Under the pieces are notes generated by a model, which was not told where the DNA came from, did no database searches, and saw nothing but the letters and a program-made list of their open reading frames with translations. A DNA stretch of 64,000 nucleotides from an uncultured Lachnospiraceae bacterium (GTDB lineage: Bacteria > Bacillota > Clostridia > Lachnospirales > Lachnospiraceae), in contig CAMWTP010000004.1 of the NCBI GenBank assembly GCA_947177165.1, positions 78,636-142,635 on the forward strand. Reading direction: 5' to 3'. The position numbers were made by a program, and so were the translations under genes. Positions 34,874-44,168 of the stretch are shown piece after piece. The stretch's first letter is position 1; each line of letters starts with the position of its first letter.

Positions 34874-36340
34874 TCAGACTACAATCTTCTCTTCCTTACC
34901 GCCTGTCACAGATATGATATGGGACTTGCAGATGCCAAGATCCACATGCAGGGTACAGGAATCCCCACCCAGAGTCCACCTCAAACATACCTGATCCTCC
35001 GGACATGCAACTGTTTCAAAGGTGCCGTCAAACGCGGGATGACTGTTGCGAAATCTCGCCAGCACCATCAGCCTCTGGACCACTGCCGTCTCCACCGCGG
35101 CATCGACCTCTTCCAGCGTGTAATTATGGCGGTTCATCTCTCTGTTATCACCAGTCTGATCCGCTCTCTTTGTATCATTTCTGCCTGCCAGCATACCTAC
35201 GTAGTAAACCTGGGGGATGCCCGGCACAAAGAACTGAATCGCCCTTGCTGCCAGATATGCGTCGTCATCACATCCCAGCGCTTCATAGTAGGTGCAGACA
35301 ATCTGGTGTACGTCAAAACCATTTCTGCCCTTCTGACTCTCTGACAGAATGCGGGTTATGCGCGCGCCTCTTTCCAGACATGTGTCTGTCACAGCCAGCG
35401 CATCCGCCTCATCAATCACGCCGTCCAGATCGGGCTTGACCGGAATGCCGTCATGGCAGTCCAACGTGACAAACTGGTTTTCAGGCCGGTTTTCCAGATA
35501 CTGATAGAGCTTGTTGTGCCGTTTGAATATCATGGTGTCCAGCATCAGGTATGGCATAATAAAATCATAGATCCATATTCCACGCCTCGCCAGGCGATAC
35601 TGGATTTCGATGTTCGCATGCACCTCCGGCAGAATGTCGATCTGCAGGGCATCGGTGATTTCCTTCACCCCGCTGATATAGTCATACATCTCCGGCTCCA
35701 GACAAAAACAGCTGGTTCCGGGCTTTTTCAGTACATAGCCGACGGCATCCAGACGCACCATTCTGACACCGTTTTGGGCAAACCGGGTTAAGACATCCCG
35801 AAACATCTCCTGTACAGCAGGAGAATGTACATCCAGGTCAATCTGCTCGGAAGGGTCAGATGCCCCAAAAGTAGTCCATACCCGTTCTTTTTCGCCGGTC
35901 TCCTCAACCGTAAATTCGGAGTAGGGAACATCACGGCGCAGCGCCACCTTATCTAAATCCGCCTTCACCGGCTCGCCATCAGGCCAAATCTTATCCAGTG
36001 TCAGAAAATAGTCCGCATATTCGGAATTCCTGCCCTTTTTGAGAAAATCCTGAAAATATCCGGAGCGCTGGGAGATGTGGTTGACCATCAGGTCCACTGC
36101 AATCGCAAAAGTTTCGCCGATCGTTTTCATATCCTCCCATGTTCCGAAGGCAGGCTCTATCTCAAAATAGGTCATGGGCGCAAAGCCTCTGTCCCCGGAG
36201 GATGGAAAAGGCGGCAGAATATGCACGCCCCCCTCAAAAACATCCACAAAATGTCTGGTCAGAACCGCATTTAACGCCTTTAGATCTCCCCCCAAAGAGT
36301 CGGCGTAAGTGATCAGCTGCACTTTATTCTTTAACGCCAT
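34874..36340 (-). CDS. GH13_18 phosphorylase (sucrose phosphorylase-like)
   Basis: 488 aa. Reversible phosphorolysis of an alpha-glucoside giving alpha-glucose-1-phosphate in the cytoplasm. Active-site residues: nucleophile Asp198 (RLDAVGY), acid/base Glu239 (LPEVHA) and Asp297 (CHDGI). The overall match to sucrose phosphorylase is good, but the loop after CHDGI differs from the sucrose enzymes, and GH13_18 also holds sucrose-6'-phosphate, glucosylglycerol and glucosylglycerate phosphorylases. It is the last gene of the island and overlaps the GH3 gene by 17 bp; AGGAGG precedes the ATG. Confidence 0.82.
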   Translation of the reverse strand: MALKNKVQLITYADSLGGDLKALNAVLTRHFVDVFEGGVHILPPFPSSGDRGFAPMTYFEIEPAFGTWEDMKTIGETFAIAVDLMVNHISQRSGYFQDFLKKGRNSEYADYFLTLDKIWPDGEPVKADLDKVALRRDVPYSEFTVEETGEKERVWTTFGASDPSEQIDLDVHSPAVQEMFRDVLTRFAQNGVRMVRLDAVGYVLKKPGTSCFCLEPEMYDYISGVKEITDALQIDILPEVHANIEIQYRLARRGIWIYDFIMPYLMLDTMIFKRHNKLYQYLENRPENQFVTLDCHDGIPVKPDLDGVIDEADALAVTDTCLERGARITRILSESQKGRNGFDVHQIVCTYYEALGCDDDAYLAARAIQFFVPGIPQVYYVGMLAGRNDTKRADQTGDNREMNRHNYTLEEVDAAVETAVVQRLMVLARFRNSHPAFDGTFETVACPEDQVCLRWTLGGDSCTLHVDLGICKSHIISVTGGKEEKIVV

Positions 36341-38480
36341 CGCTCTCCTCCTGTCCTTTCATCATAACCCTGACAGATGCTGCCCTGGAGCCTGACAGTT
36401 CTTCGCTGTAGGGTTCCGGCTGACAGCCTCCTGCAAAAATGGTAAACGCACCTGGTTCAAATACATATTCTCCCTCCTCAGTTACAACTGCAAACTGCCG
36501 GCTGTCCACTGTGAAAGTCACGGTCGTTTCTTCACCGGGAGAAAGGGTAATGCGCCGCATGCCGCAGAGCTTGTGCACAGGCACACGGACGGATGCCTCC
36601 TCATCTCTCAGATAGCACTCTGCGATTTCGTCTGATGTTACCTCGCCCGTATTCCTGACCTTCACTGTCACGGTCACATCTTCTCCCGCCGCAAAGATTT
36701 CCTGCATAGCCTGCATATCACTGTATGCAAAAGTGGTGTAGCTCAAGCCATAACCAAAAGGATACAGCGGTCGTTCCTTAAAAAACTTGTAGGTCCTGTT
36801 ATCCATGCTGTAATCCAGAAAATCCGGCAGCTCATTGTCGTTTCGGTAGAATGTGACAGGCAGTCTGCCGGAGGGTGAGTATTCTCCAAAGATCAGGTCA
36901 CTGACAGCCTTGCCGCCCATCGCGCCGGGATACCATGCCTGTATAATCGCGTCGGCCTGATTCCCCTCCCCGAAATCCACTGCACCTCCGCTCATATTCA
37001 CCAGCACCACCGGAGTGTCGCGCTCCATCACTGTAGCGATCAGATCCTGCTGGCATTTGGGCAGCAGCAGATCGTTCCGGTCACCTGTAAAGCCCTCTTT
37101 TCCGACAATCTCCTCCCCTTCGATGGTTTCATCCATTCCCACCACCAGGATCACTACATCGGCCAGATCCGTCTGGGCCTTTACCTCCGCGAGACAGTCC
37201 CCTGCAAAACCTGGATCCTCCAGCTTGTACTCATAGAGATGGCTGCCTCTGGAATAATTCAGGCGCACGCCCTCGGGCAGCGCACTGCGGATGGACTCCA
37301 GCACGGTATGATACTGGTTTGCAGTGCCGTGATAGTTTCCGTTTAAGGGAACTATGGAATTTGCGTTTGGCCCGATCACTGCTACATTGCGGAGTCTGTT
37401 TTTCTGCAATGGAAGCACACCGTTATTTTTCAGTAAAACCATCGTTTTTCTGGCTGCCTCCTCATTCAGGGCACGGCTCTCCTCCGTGTCAATGGCATTA
37501 TAATCGATATCGTCAAATGGCGTCTTTTCATCGAACATGCCCAGCCGGAATCTGGTTTCCATCAGCCGCTCACAGGATGTCCGAATCTCCTCCTCCGTGA
37601 TCCTGCCCTCCTGATAGGCAGCCATCAGGTAGACGTACGTATTGCCGCAGTTCAGATCACAGCCGTTTTTTAACGCCAGGGCAACCGATTCCGCGGGCGT
37701 ACTGGTCACCATATGATGCAGATGGAAATCTGCGATCGCCCAGCAGTCAGAAGTGAAATAACCGTCAAACTTCCATCTGCCGCGCAGAATATCCACCATC
37801 AGCGTCTTACTGCCGCAGCAGGGCTCACCGTTCGTCCGGTTGTAGGCTCCCATAAAGCCCTCTACGCCTGCATTGACCAGATCCTGAAACGCAGGCAGAT
37901 AGGTTTCCTCCAGATCCTGTCTGCTGGTCACTGCATCAAATTCATGGCGCAGATTTTCCGGCCCGGAGTGCACGGCAAAATGCTTCGCGCAGGCAGCTGC
38001 CTTCATATATTTTGGATCATCACCCTGCAGGTTTCTGACAAAAGCGGCACCCAGTTTTCCTGACAGATACGGGTCTTCCCCGTACGTTTCCTGTCCTCTT
38101 CCCCATCTGGGATCCCTGAAAATATTCACGTTTGGAGACCAGAACGTCAGTCCTTTATAAATGCCGTAATCCTTATATTTCTGAAAGGTATTGTATTTGG
38201 CCCGTCCCTCTGTTGCAGCCACTGCCGCCATCCTTCCCACCAGCTCCGGGTCAAAGGAAGCCGCCATGCCGATCGCCTGGGGAAACACAGTGGACATCCC
38301 GCTCCTTGCCGCCCCGTGCAGGGCCTCGTTCCACCAGTTGTAGGCCTTGATGCCCAGACGGTCTATTTTCTTTGCCTCATAGATCATCTGTGTGGTACAC
38401 TCATCCACAGTCATCTGTGCAACCAGATCCTTTGCACGCTCCCGGAAACTCAACGTTTCATCTTTATATTTTGGTATCAT
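36324..38480 (-). CDS. Glycoside hydrolase family 3 (beta-glucosidase/xylosidase-like)
   Basis: 718 aa, no signal peptide, so cytoplasmic. GH3 barrel (about 1-330) with nucleophile Asp245 in GYFTSDCWAI and the substrate-binding KHFAVHSGPE stretch; the alpha/beta sandwich domain (about 360-580), and a C-terminal fibronectin-III-like domain (about 620-700). The RWGRGQETYGEDPYLSG stretch groups it with the xylosidase/glucosidase branch. Releases a beta-linked sugar from the non-reducing end. GGGAGG lies upstream of the ATG. It lies between the FucA-type aldolase and the GH13_18 enzyme in the same operon. Confidence 0.88.
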   Translation of the reverse strand: MIPKYKDETLSFRERAKDLVAQMTVDECTTQMIYEAKKIDRLGIKAYNWWNEALHGAARSGMSTVFPQAIGMAASFDPELVGRMAAVAATEGRAKYNTFQKYKDYGIYKGLTFWSPNVNIFRDPRWGRGQETYGEDPYLSGKLGAAFVRNLQGDDPKYMKAAACAKHFAVHSGPENLRHEFDAVTSRQDLEETYLPAFQDLVNAGVEGFMGAYNRTNGEPCCGSKTLMVDILRGRWKFDGYFTSDCWAIADFHLHHMVTSTPAESVALALKNGCDLNCGNTYVYLMAAYQEGRITEEEIRTSCERLMETRFRLGMFDEKTPFDDIDYNAIDTEESRALNEEAARKTMVLLKNNGVLPLQKNRLRNVAVIGPNANSIVPLNGNYHGTANQYHTVLESIRSALPEGVRLNYSRGSHLYEYKLEDPGFAGDCLAEVKAQTDLADVVILVVGMDETIEGEEIVGKEGFTGDRNDLLLPKCQQDLIATVMERDTPVVLVNMSGGAVDFGEGNQADAIIQAWYPGAMGGKAVSDLIFGEYSPSGRLPVTFYRNDNELPDFLDYSMDNRTYKFFKERPLYPFGYGLSYTTFAYSDMQAMQEIFAAGEDVTVTVKVRNTGEVTSDEIAECYLRDEEASVRVPVHKLCGMRRITLSPGEETTVTFTVDSRQFAVVTEEGEYVFEPGAFTIFAGGCQPEPYSEELSGSRAASVRVMMKGQEESDGVKE

Positions 38481-38523
38481 AACCGACTCTTCCTCCCTGT
38501 TTTATGTTGTATGATGCAGCCCG

Positions 38524-39120
38524 CTACGCCAGCGTTTTGGGCTCTCCGAGCAGCCTGGCAAAGATGATCGTCCTGGCTGCATTTTCCACGGCATCCATTC
38601 TGGCAAAGGCGTCCGCAAGATCGCTGCCACAGGTGATGACTCCGTGATTCTGCAGCAGGATCACGCTGCTTTCCGCACACTTTTCCACCTCTGCGATCAA
38701 CTCCCTGCTGCCTGCAGGCGCATAGCCTGCCACTGCGGTTTTCCCTAACAGGGCTGGAACCTCCAGCAGAATGTTCTGCGGCAGCTCCCTGCCGCAAACT
38801 GCAAAAGCGGTAGCTGCCGCAGGATGGCTGTGCACGATGGCTGTGATCTCCGGCTTCAGTTCATATAATCTGCTATGCATTCCGGCCTCCCGCGTAGAGC
38901 GCAGCTCTCCCTCCACAACAGTTCCGTCAAACCGCTGGCGCAATATCATCTCCGGCTCCAGAAACGCCTTGCAGACACCGGAGGGCGTCACCAGCATTTC
39001 ATCCTCCGCAATTCTGACACTGATATTACCATCCTTGCCGCTGACCAGCCCTTTTGCAAAAAGCATGGCGCTGATCCGGCAGATCTCCTCTCTCCATTCC
39101 TGTATCTGTTTCACATCCAT
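38524..39120 (-). CDS. Class II aldolase/adducin-family (FucA-type) aldolase
   Basis: 198 aa, zinc-dependent. HSHP (residues 94-97 of HSHPAAATAF) gives two Zn ligands, with the third His in LLQNHGVITCG (about 153). The Glu needed for acid-base catalysis lies in the TREAGMHSRLYE region. Family members split L-fuculose-1-phosphate, ribulose phosphates or four-carbon acid sugar phosphates; a place beside a DUF1537 kinase recalls the OtnC/OtnK pairing. Overlaps the SIS gene by 10 bp, so the two are tightly co-translated. Confidence 0.85.
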   Translation of the reverse strand: MDVKQIQEWREEICRISAMLFAKGLVSGKDGNISVRIAEDEMLVTPSGVCKAFLEPEMILRQRFDGTVVEGELRSTREAGMHSRLYELKPEITAIVHSHPAAATAFAVCGRELPQNILLEVPALLGKTAVAGYAPAGSRELIAEVEKCAESSVILLQNHGVITCGSDLADAFARMDAVENAARTIIFARLLGEPKTLA

Positions 39121-39758
39121 TTGTCCGTCCCTGTCCTCTCTGTTTCGTTATCCGGGAAAAAATAGTCTTCCAGCATTGCGCACAGGGTGTGATATACGGG
39201 AAGGTGATATTCCTGAATCTCTGCTGTCACACGGGCGGGCACTGCGATGCACACATCACAGATTTCCCTTAACCGCCCGCCGTCCCTGCCGGTTAAACCA
39301 ATTACCGCCAGATTTCTTGCCTTTGCCACAGTCGCTGCATGCAGCACATTGGCAGAATTGCCGGAAGTACTCAGGGCGACCAGCACATCACCTGCCTTTC
39401 CGTAACCGTATACCTGCTGTGCAAAAGTCATATCCGCCCGCACATCATTTATGAATGCTGTCGTCAGCGCCGGATGGCCTGTCAGCGCAATGGCAGGAAG
39501 CGCCCCCTGCAAAAATGCGCTGATCTCACCGATTGCCACCTTCTCCGTTTCTGGAAGCGGACGCTGCCTGTAAAAGCCCTTCATCAGCTCACCCACGATA
39601 TGCTCGGAATCGGAAGCGCTGCCGCCGTTCCCGCAGACCAGCAGCTTGCCGCCGCTCTCATAGGAAGTTTTGAGTATTTCAAACGCCTCCTCTACTTCCC
39701 CGCTCACGCCTTCCAGCGCCGGATATCTGTCCGCCATTAATTTCAAATAATCTGTCAT
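39111..39758 (-). CDS. SIS-domain sugar-phosphate isomerase (GmhA-like)
   Basis: 215 aa from the ATG at 39758, chosen because it follows GGAGG; an ATG 18 nt upstream lacks one. The phosphosugar-binding motifs CGNGGSASDSEH (about residues 38-49) and STSGNSANV (about 109-117) match phosphoheptose isomerases. A heptose pathway is not otherwise visible, so in this setting it more likely isomerises an aldose or ketose phosphate between the kinases and aldolases. Sits between the FucA-type aldolase and the DUF1537 kinase with overlaps on both sides. Confidence 0.82.
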   Translation of the reverse strand: MTDYLKLMADRYPALEGVSGEVEEAFEILKTSYESGGKLLVCGNGGSASDSEHIVGELMKGFYRQRPLPETEKVAIGEISAFLQGALPAIALTGHPALTTAFINDVRADMTFAQQVYGYGKAGDVLVALSTSGNSANVLHAATVAKARNLAVIGLTGRDGGRLREICDVCIAVPARVTAEIQEYHLPVYHTLCAMLEDYFFPDNETERTGTDKWM

Positions 39759-39765
39759 CTTCCTC

Positions 39766-41061
39766 TCATCCTCCATTTACCGTGCTGACCGCCGCTTTTT
39801 CCAAAAAGGCCCCGCTGCCAAAGCTCCCGGATTTCAATACCAGATTCAACATGCCAAGGCGGCACTTTCCCCTCATAAACGGTACACCGGGTTCGATTTC
39901 CCTGCCAATCTCCATGCGGTAGATCCCAAGCTGCCTGGTCACTGCCGCGGAGGTATCTCCTCCTGCCACTACCAGGTTTCTGCAGTTTGTCTGCCTTAAA
40001 ATCTCCTCCGCTGCATGACTTAAGCTGCCGGAAATCAGCCTGCCTACTTCCTGCCAGGAAAACCCCAGATGGCCGCCGTGCTCCCTGGCCTCTGCCACTT
40101 TGCCCGCATCCTGTTGGGAGCAGATCATGGCATGGCCTGATTCTGTCATCGCTGCCACCGCTTTCTGAATCAGCTGCCGCTCTGCCTCCCTCTGGCTTTC
40201 CCGGTCAAATACTGCCCGGGAATCCAGCTCAAAGACCGGCCATCCCAGGGAACGGATATGTGCAGTCTGCGCCCTACTCTGATCGGTCAGACTGCCCGCC
40301 ACAAGCAAAACCTGACCGCCGGACATCCGCGCATGTTCTGCCTGCATCCTGTGATACACTCCCGGCAAAAATTCTCCAATGGCTGAGCTGCCGCAAATGT
40401 TTTTCTCCCCCGCCACTGCCTCAGCCACCAGGGCAAGGTCGTCCTGGCTGCGGATGTCGAACAGCACATAAGCGCAGCCTTCTTTCTTCAGCCTGTCCTT
40501 TTTTGCCTTGACATACAGCACTCCCTGATCCAGATCCTTCCAGGTCACAAGACCGACACTGCGGTCAGACTGTTTTGCCAGAATGTCCGGCAGATAGGAA
40601 AGCTCCATCGGATGGATCGGATCACTGCGAAACTGTGAATCCTCCAGTCTGACACCATATACATAGTGTATCCCATCCACGGTGGTTCTTCCGTTTTTTG
40701 GAAAACCCAGAATCACCATGGAGGAAGGCACCCCCAGCACATCCTGCATACTGTCAAATTCAGCGCCGATATTGCCCCTGAAAACAGAACAGGTTTTGTT
40801 GAAATACCTGTCACAAGACAGTTTTTTCAACATCTGCGTCGCTCTCGCCACCTTGTCTGCCGCCGTTTTGGAATCATCAAACCGGCTGTCTGTATCGATG
40901 ATGACCACATCCAGCCCACAGGCTTCCTCCTGTAGATCCTTGTCCTGGATCAGCTCCTGCGGAAAAACCGCCCCCCGATAGCCGCCGCTGGCAAAACAGA
41001 TGCCAATGTCGTTTGCACCTGTGATGTCATCAGCAACCACACCTACTCTTAGTCTATTCAT
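39766..41061 (-). CDS. Four-carbon acid sugar kinase family protein (DUF1537)
   Basis: 431 aa. Family hallmarks: the N-terminal VVADDITGANDIG (residues 8-20), the Asp-rich DTDSR stretch (56-60), NKTCSVFRGNIG, and the C-terminal VAGGDTSAAVTRQLG nucleotide-binding segment near 370 with an LVLKSGSFG end. Known members phosphorylate erythronate, threonate and related acids. The start overlaps the stop codon of the aldolase gene (ATGA), and the end overlaps the SIS gene. Together these three or four genes look like one catabolic module for a short sugar or sugar acid. Confidence 0.88.
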   Translation of the reverse strand: MNRLRVGVVADDITGANDIGICFASGGYRGAVFPQELIQDKDLQEEACGLDVVIIDTDSRFDDSKTAADKVARATQMLKKLSCDRYFNKTCSVFRGNIGAEFDSMQDVLGVPSSMVILGFPKNGRTTVDGIHYVYGVRLEDSQFRSDPIHPMELSYLPDILAKQSDRSVGLVTWKDLDQGVLYVKAKKDRLKKEGCAYVLFDIRSQDDLALVAEAVAGEKNICGSSAIGEFLPGVYHRMQAEHARMSGGQVLLVAGSLTDQSRAQTAHIRSLGWPVFELDSRAVFDRESQREAERQLIQKAVAAMTESGHAMICSQQDAGKVAEAREHGGHLGFSWQEVGRLISGSLSHAAEEILRQTNCRNLVVAGGDTSAAVTRQLGIYRMEIGREIEPGVPFMRGKCRLGMLNLVLKSGSFGSGAFLEKAAVSTVNGG

Positions 41062-41933
41062 ACTCTGTCTGCACTCCTGACAAAATCTGCAATCTTCTCT
41101 TCCACAACAGCCTGTACGGCATCCGCCGCCCTGGCAAGCGCCGCAGGCTCCATCTCCCAGATCTCTCTGTTGGTCTTTCGCCCGCAGCCCAAAGAGCCCA
41201 GAAAAGCCTGCTCTAAGTCTGTGGCTATATTAATCTTGCTTACACCGCCGCCTGCAACGGTGATGGCTTTCCACACAGTCTCCTGCGGCAGACCGCTGCC
41301 ACCGTGCAATACCAGCGGAATATCAATCTGTTCCCTGATCTGTGCCAGACGATCCAGATCGATCATGGGATTCTTAACCGGATACACGCCATGTGCTGTG
41401 CCGATAGAGACCGCCAGCATATCCACACCGGTTCTTTCCACAAATTCCTTCGCCTCCCGCGGATCCGTATAAAGACTTTCATCATTGTCGGTCTCTATCT
41501 TGTCGGTGGCACCGATCCTGCCCAGCTCCGCTTCCACTGCCACACCTCTTGCATGCGCGTATTCCACCACCTCTCTGGTGATCGCAGCATTCTCCTCAAA
41601 ACATTTCTGGGAAGCGTCGATCATGACGGACATAAACCCTGCGTCGATAGCCTCCCTGATGACGGCAGGATCTTTGGTATGATCCAGGTGAAGCACCGCC
41701 TGCCCTTCGTAATTTTTATGTACCTCATAAAAACGCTCTGCAAATTCCTTTGCGCTGACGTCAAACCAGCCAAATTCATTGGCTGAGATCTGAACGATCA
41801 CAGGAGATTTCTGCGCCTGGGCCGCCTTTAAGACAGCGTCGATCAAAAAGGTATTTCTCGCAGAAAAAGAGCCCACACCATAGCCGCCCTCCTGCGCCCT
41901 CTTCAACATTTCCGTAACTGGTACTAACTGCAT
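41058..41933 (-). CDS. Class II ketose-bisphosphate aldolase (Fba/GatY family)
   Basis: 291 aa, Zn-dependent. Ligands and motifs: HLDHTKD (residues 82-88), EAELGRIG (about 132-139), GTAHGVYP and LHGGSGLP (about 208-215), then KINIATDLE. The family cleaves fructose- or tagatose-1,6-bisphosphate, or related ketose phosphates, into DHAP and an aldehyde. Given two nearby kinases it may split a bisphosphate made from the island's sugar. GGAGGACAGGATT precedes its ATG, 16 nt after the FGGY kinase gene. Confidence 0.9.
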   Translation of the reverse strand: MQLVPVTEMLKRAQEGGYGVGSFSARNTFLIDAVLKAAQAQKSPVIVQISANEFGWFDVSAKEFAERFYEVHKNYEGQAVLHLDHTKDPAVIREAIDAGFMSVMIDASQKCFEENAAITREVVEYAHARGVAVEAELGRIGATDKIETDNDESLYTDPREAKEFVERTGVDMLAVSIGTAHGVYPVKNPMIDLDRLAQIREQIDIPLVLHGGSGLPQETVWKAITVAGGGVSKINIATDLEQAFLGSLGCGRKTNREIWEMEPAALARAADAVQAVVEEKIADFVRSADRV

Positions 41934-41949
41934 AATCCTGTCCTCCGTT

Positions 41950-43377
41950 TTATTCTCCCAGCATTTCTGTCAGCCGGGTGTATCTCTGATATTTTTTCCG
42001 GCAGTTTTCCGCTTCCTGACTGTCTGGCTGTATCCTGTCCTTTAACCGGGCCTGTCCGGTCAGCCCTGCCGCGGACAGCGCCGCCCCCGCCGCTGCCGCC
42101 TGCACCTGTATATCCGTCTCATAGGTGTGCGATGTGAAATCTGCCTTTGCCTGCATCAGCCTGCGATTCATTGTCCCGCCGCCCACTGCATGGATGGTTT
42201 TCGCCTCTATGCCCGCCTCTGCCAGTTTTTCCAGAATCACTGCCGATTCACAGGCAATCCCTTCACAGACCGCACTGACCAGGTGTGCCGCACTGGTATG
42301 CAGATCTGCCCCCAGAAATCCCCCCGGCAGCTTCTTCTTCCGATGGGTGCCTGCGCCGTTCACAAAGGGCAGGTACAAAAGCGGTGTATGCTTTTCACAC
42401 GATGTCTGCATCAGCTCCTGATATCCCATCTTCCGCCCGTTCTGTGAAAGCAGACTGCGCAGCCATTCAATAGAAGCGCCTGAGGACGGCATATTGCAGA
42501 TCCAGTAATACCGGCCGCCGTACCGCCCTGTCAAAATGCCTCTCTCGTAAAGACTGTACAGATCGGGAAGCACTTCCATAAATCCCACATACACTTCCGA
42601 CGTGCCCATGGAATTTAGCACATCCCTGCCCCCAATCCCCAGCGCCTGCGCCGCACACAGATGATCGTGTCCTGCGATGCAGATCCGCACTTCTTTGTCC
42701 AGCCCCCATCTCTCCGACAGATACCGCGACAATACCGGCCAGTCCCCCGCTTTTGCGACAACACAGGGCAGCCTGCCTGACATGTCCGCAAGGCCTGTCA
42801 GCTCCCTGTCCCAGCACTGTCTGTGGATATTGTAGAGCATCGTGCGGCAGGCCAATGATTCCTCTGTCAGTTTCTGTCCGGTGAGCCGGAACAATATATA
42901 GTCGGACACGGACAGAAAACAATCCATTCTTGCAAACAGTGCCTCCTGCTGTGCGCGCATCTGCCAGAGTCTGTTGATGGTATATTTGGGATGCCAGCAA
43001 AGCCCGGTTTTCTGATAAAGTTCCCAATCAGTAAACGCTTCCAAAAAGTCCGGCTTCTGACTTCCCAGTCCCTCCTGATTCCATGGGATCAGCGGCATCA
43101 GCGCCTCCCCGCCCGCGTCTATGGGAATGCCGGCCTCCGCCATGCTGGTAATCCCAATGGCGGCGACCTGCGTTTTGTCTACTGTCTCCAACACTTCCCG
43201 AATACAGTCTGTGCAGCGCTCAAACAACAATTCTGCCGGGATGGAATCTCCAAATACCCTGTCCGGCATCAGCTCCTGATCCCGCTCCGCCACAGCCAGG
43301 CAGTTTCCGCGCACATCCACGGCGCAGACTTTCAAATGGGTAGTTCCCACGTCAACGCCCAGGTACAATCTTTCCAT
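41950..43377 (-). CDS. FGGY-family carbohydrate kinase (first of two)
   Basis: 475 aa from the ATG at 43377, which follows AGGAGAGG; the frame is open a little further up. N-terminal ASKHA ATPase motif LGVDVGTTHLKV (residues 4-15), NSMGTSEVY and the GGGTMNR phosphate loop near residue 410. The family phosphorylates pentuloses, hexuloses, glycerol or erythritol; this one is not close enough to a named member to assign. Followed by the aldolase, so its product is probably a ketose phosphate passed on. Confidence 0.88.
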   Translation of the reverse strand: MERLYLGVDVGTTHLKVCAVDVRGNCLAVAERDQELMPDRVFGDSIPAELLFERCTDCIREVLETVDKTQVAAIGITSMAEAGIPIDAGGEALMPLIPWNQEGLGSQKPDFLEAFTDWELYQKTGLCWHPKYTINRLWQMRAQQEALFARMDCFLSVSDYILFRLTGQKLTEESLACRTMLYNIHRQCWDRELTGLADMSGRLPCVVAKAGDWPVLSRYLSERWGLDKEVRICIAGHDHLCAAQALGIGGRDVLNSMGTSEVYVGFMEVLPDLYSLYERGILTGRYGGRYYWICNMPSSGASIEWLRSLLSQNGRKMGYQELMQTSCEKHTPLLYLPFVNGAGTHRKKKLPGGFLGADLHTSAAHLVSAVCEGIACESAVILEKLAEAGIEAKTIHAVGGGTMNRRLMQAKADFTSHTYETDIQVQAAAAGAALSAAGLTGQARLKDRIQPDSQEAENCRKKYQRYTRLTEMLGE

Positions 43378-43430
43378 TTTAATACCCTCTCCTAATATCG
43401 TCTCTTCACACCAAACCACAGCCTGCCCAG

Positions 43431-44105
43431 TCAGTCTCTCTTTTCAACTGGCATCCCTGCCATCAATTCCGCCAGAGCTGCCACACCGCTGGCCGGGCTC
43501 GTGAGCAAATGCCGCCGTTCCTCCTCGCCAAGTCCTGCAGCTGCCCGGGCCATGGAAGCCTGTGCCAGGACAACAACGTCATTATTCTGAGCCAGTTTTT
43601 TGAGTTCACTGCCCACAACGCGATCGTACTCTGTCCCTTTTCCGTCTGCCAAAAGACTGTTCGCATTGTCAATCACCTTTGTGTCAACCAGAATCTCATT
43701 GCCCAGTTCTGCTGCCTTGCGGACGATCAGCTCCGTGGTAGGGCCGATGGTGGACTGCAGCGTTGCCGCCACTCCAACCCTGTGAAATGCAGCCGCTTTC
43801 TCTGCCATAGGCTCATCTATGCGCAGAGCCGGAATCGATAGGACTGCCCTGCCTTCCTCAAAAATACCGCCAATGGAAGAGCAGGCGCAGAGAACTGCAT
43901 CCGCCCCGGCAGTCTGTGCCATAAGCATCAGCGTGTGCAGGCGATAACTCACATCCGGTGTGATTTTTCCTGCACGATTGATCTCTGGAAGCATACTGTC
44001 GTCCAACAAATTGATAACCTCTACCTGACCGCATGCGGCCAGGATTTCTTTTTTCAGAGCCGGAATAGTTACCGGCGTGGTATGAATCACTGCTACTCTC
44101 TTCAT
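43431..44105 (-). CDS. Asp/Glu racemase-fold protein with one catalytic Cys
   Basis: 224 aa. The fold is that of Asp/Glu/hydantoin racemases. The first Cys site is present (VLCACSSIGG, about residues 71-80), but where the second catalytic Cys should lie the sequence is VVLAQASMARA, with no Cys. A two-base racemisation is therefore unlikely; one-Cys relatives include arylmalonate decarboxylase-like enzymes. Inside the sugar operon it may act as an isomerase, decarboxylase or a side-product repair enzyme. AAGGGGG precedes the ATG. Gaps of 53 and 63 nt separate it from its neighbours. Confidence 0.75.
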   Translation of the reverse strand: MKRVAVIHTTPVTIPALKKEILAACGQVEVINLLDDSMLPEINRAGKITPDVSYRLHTLMLMAQTAGADAVLCACSSIGGIFEEGRAVLSIPALRIDEPMAEKAAAFHRVGVAATLQSTIGPTTELIVRKAAELGNEILVDTKVIDNANSLLADGKGTEYDRVVGSELKKLAQNNDVVVLAQASMARAAAGLGEEERRHLLTSPASGVAALAELMAGMPVEKRD

Positions 44106-44168
44106 CCCTATACCCCCTTGCGTGCTCCGGCACGCATAACAATCAATCGTTTCACAGACGACCTTCTT

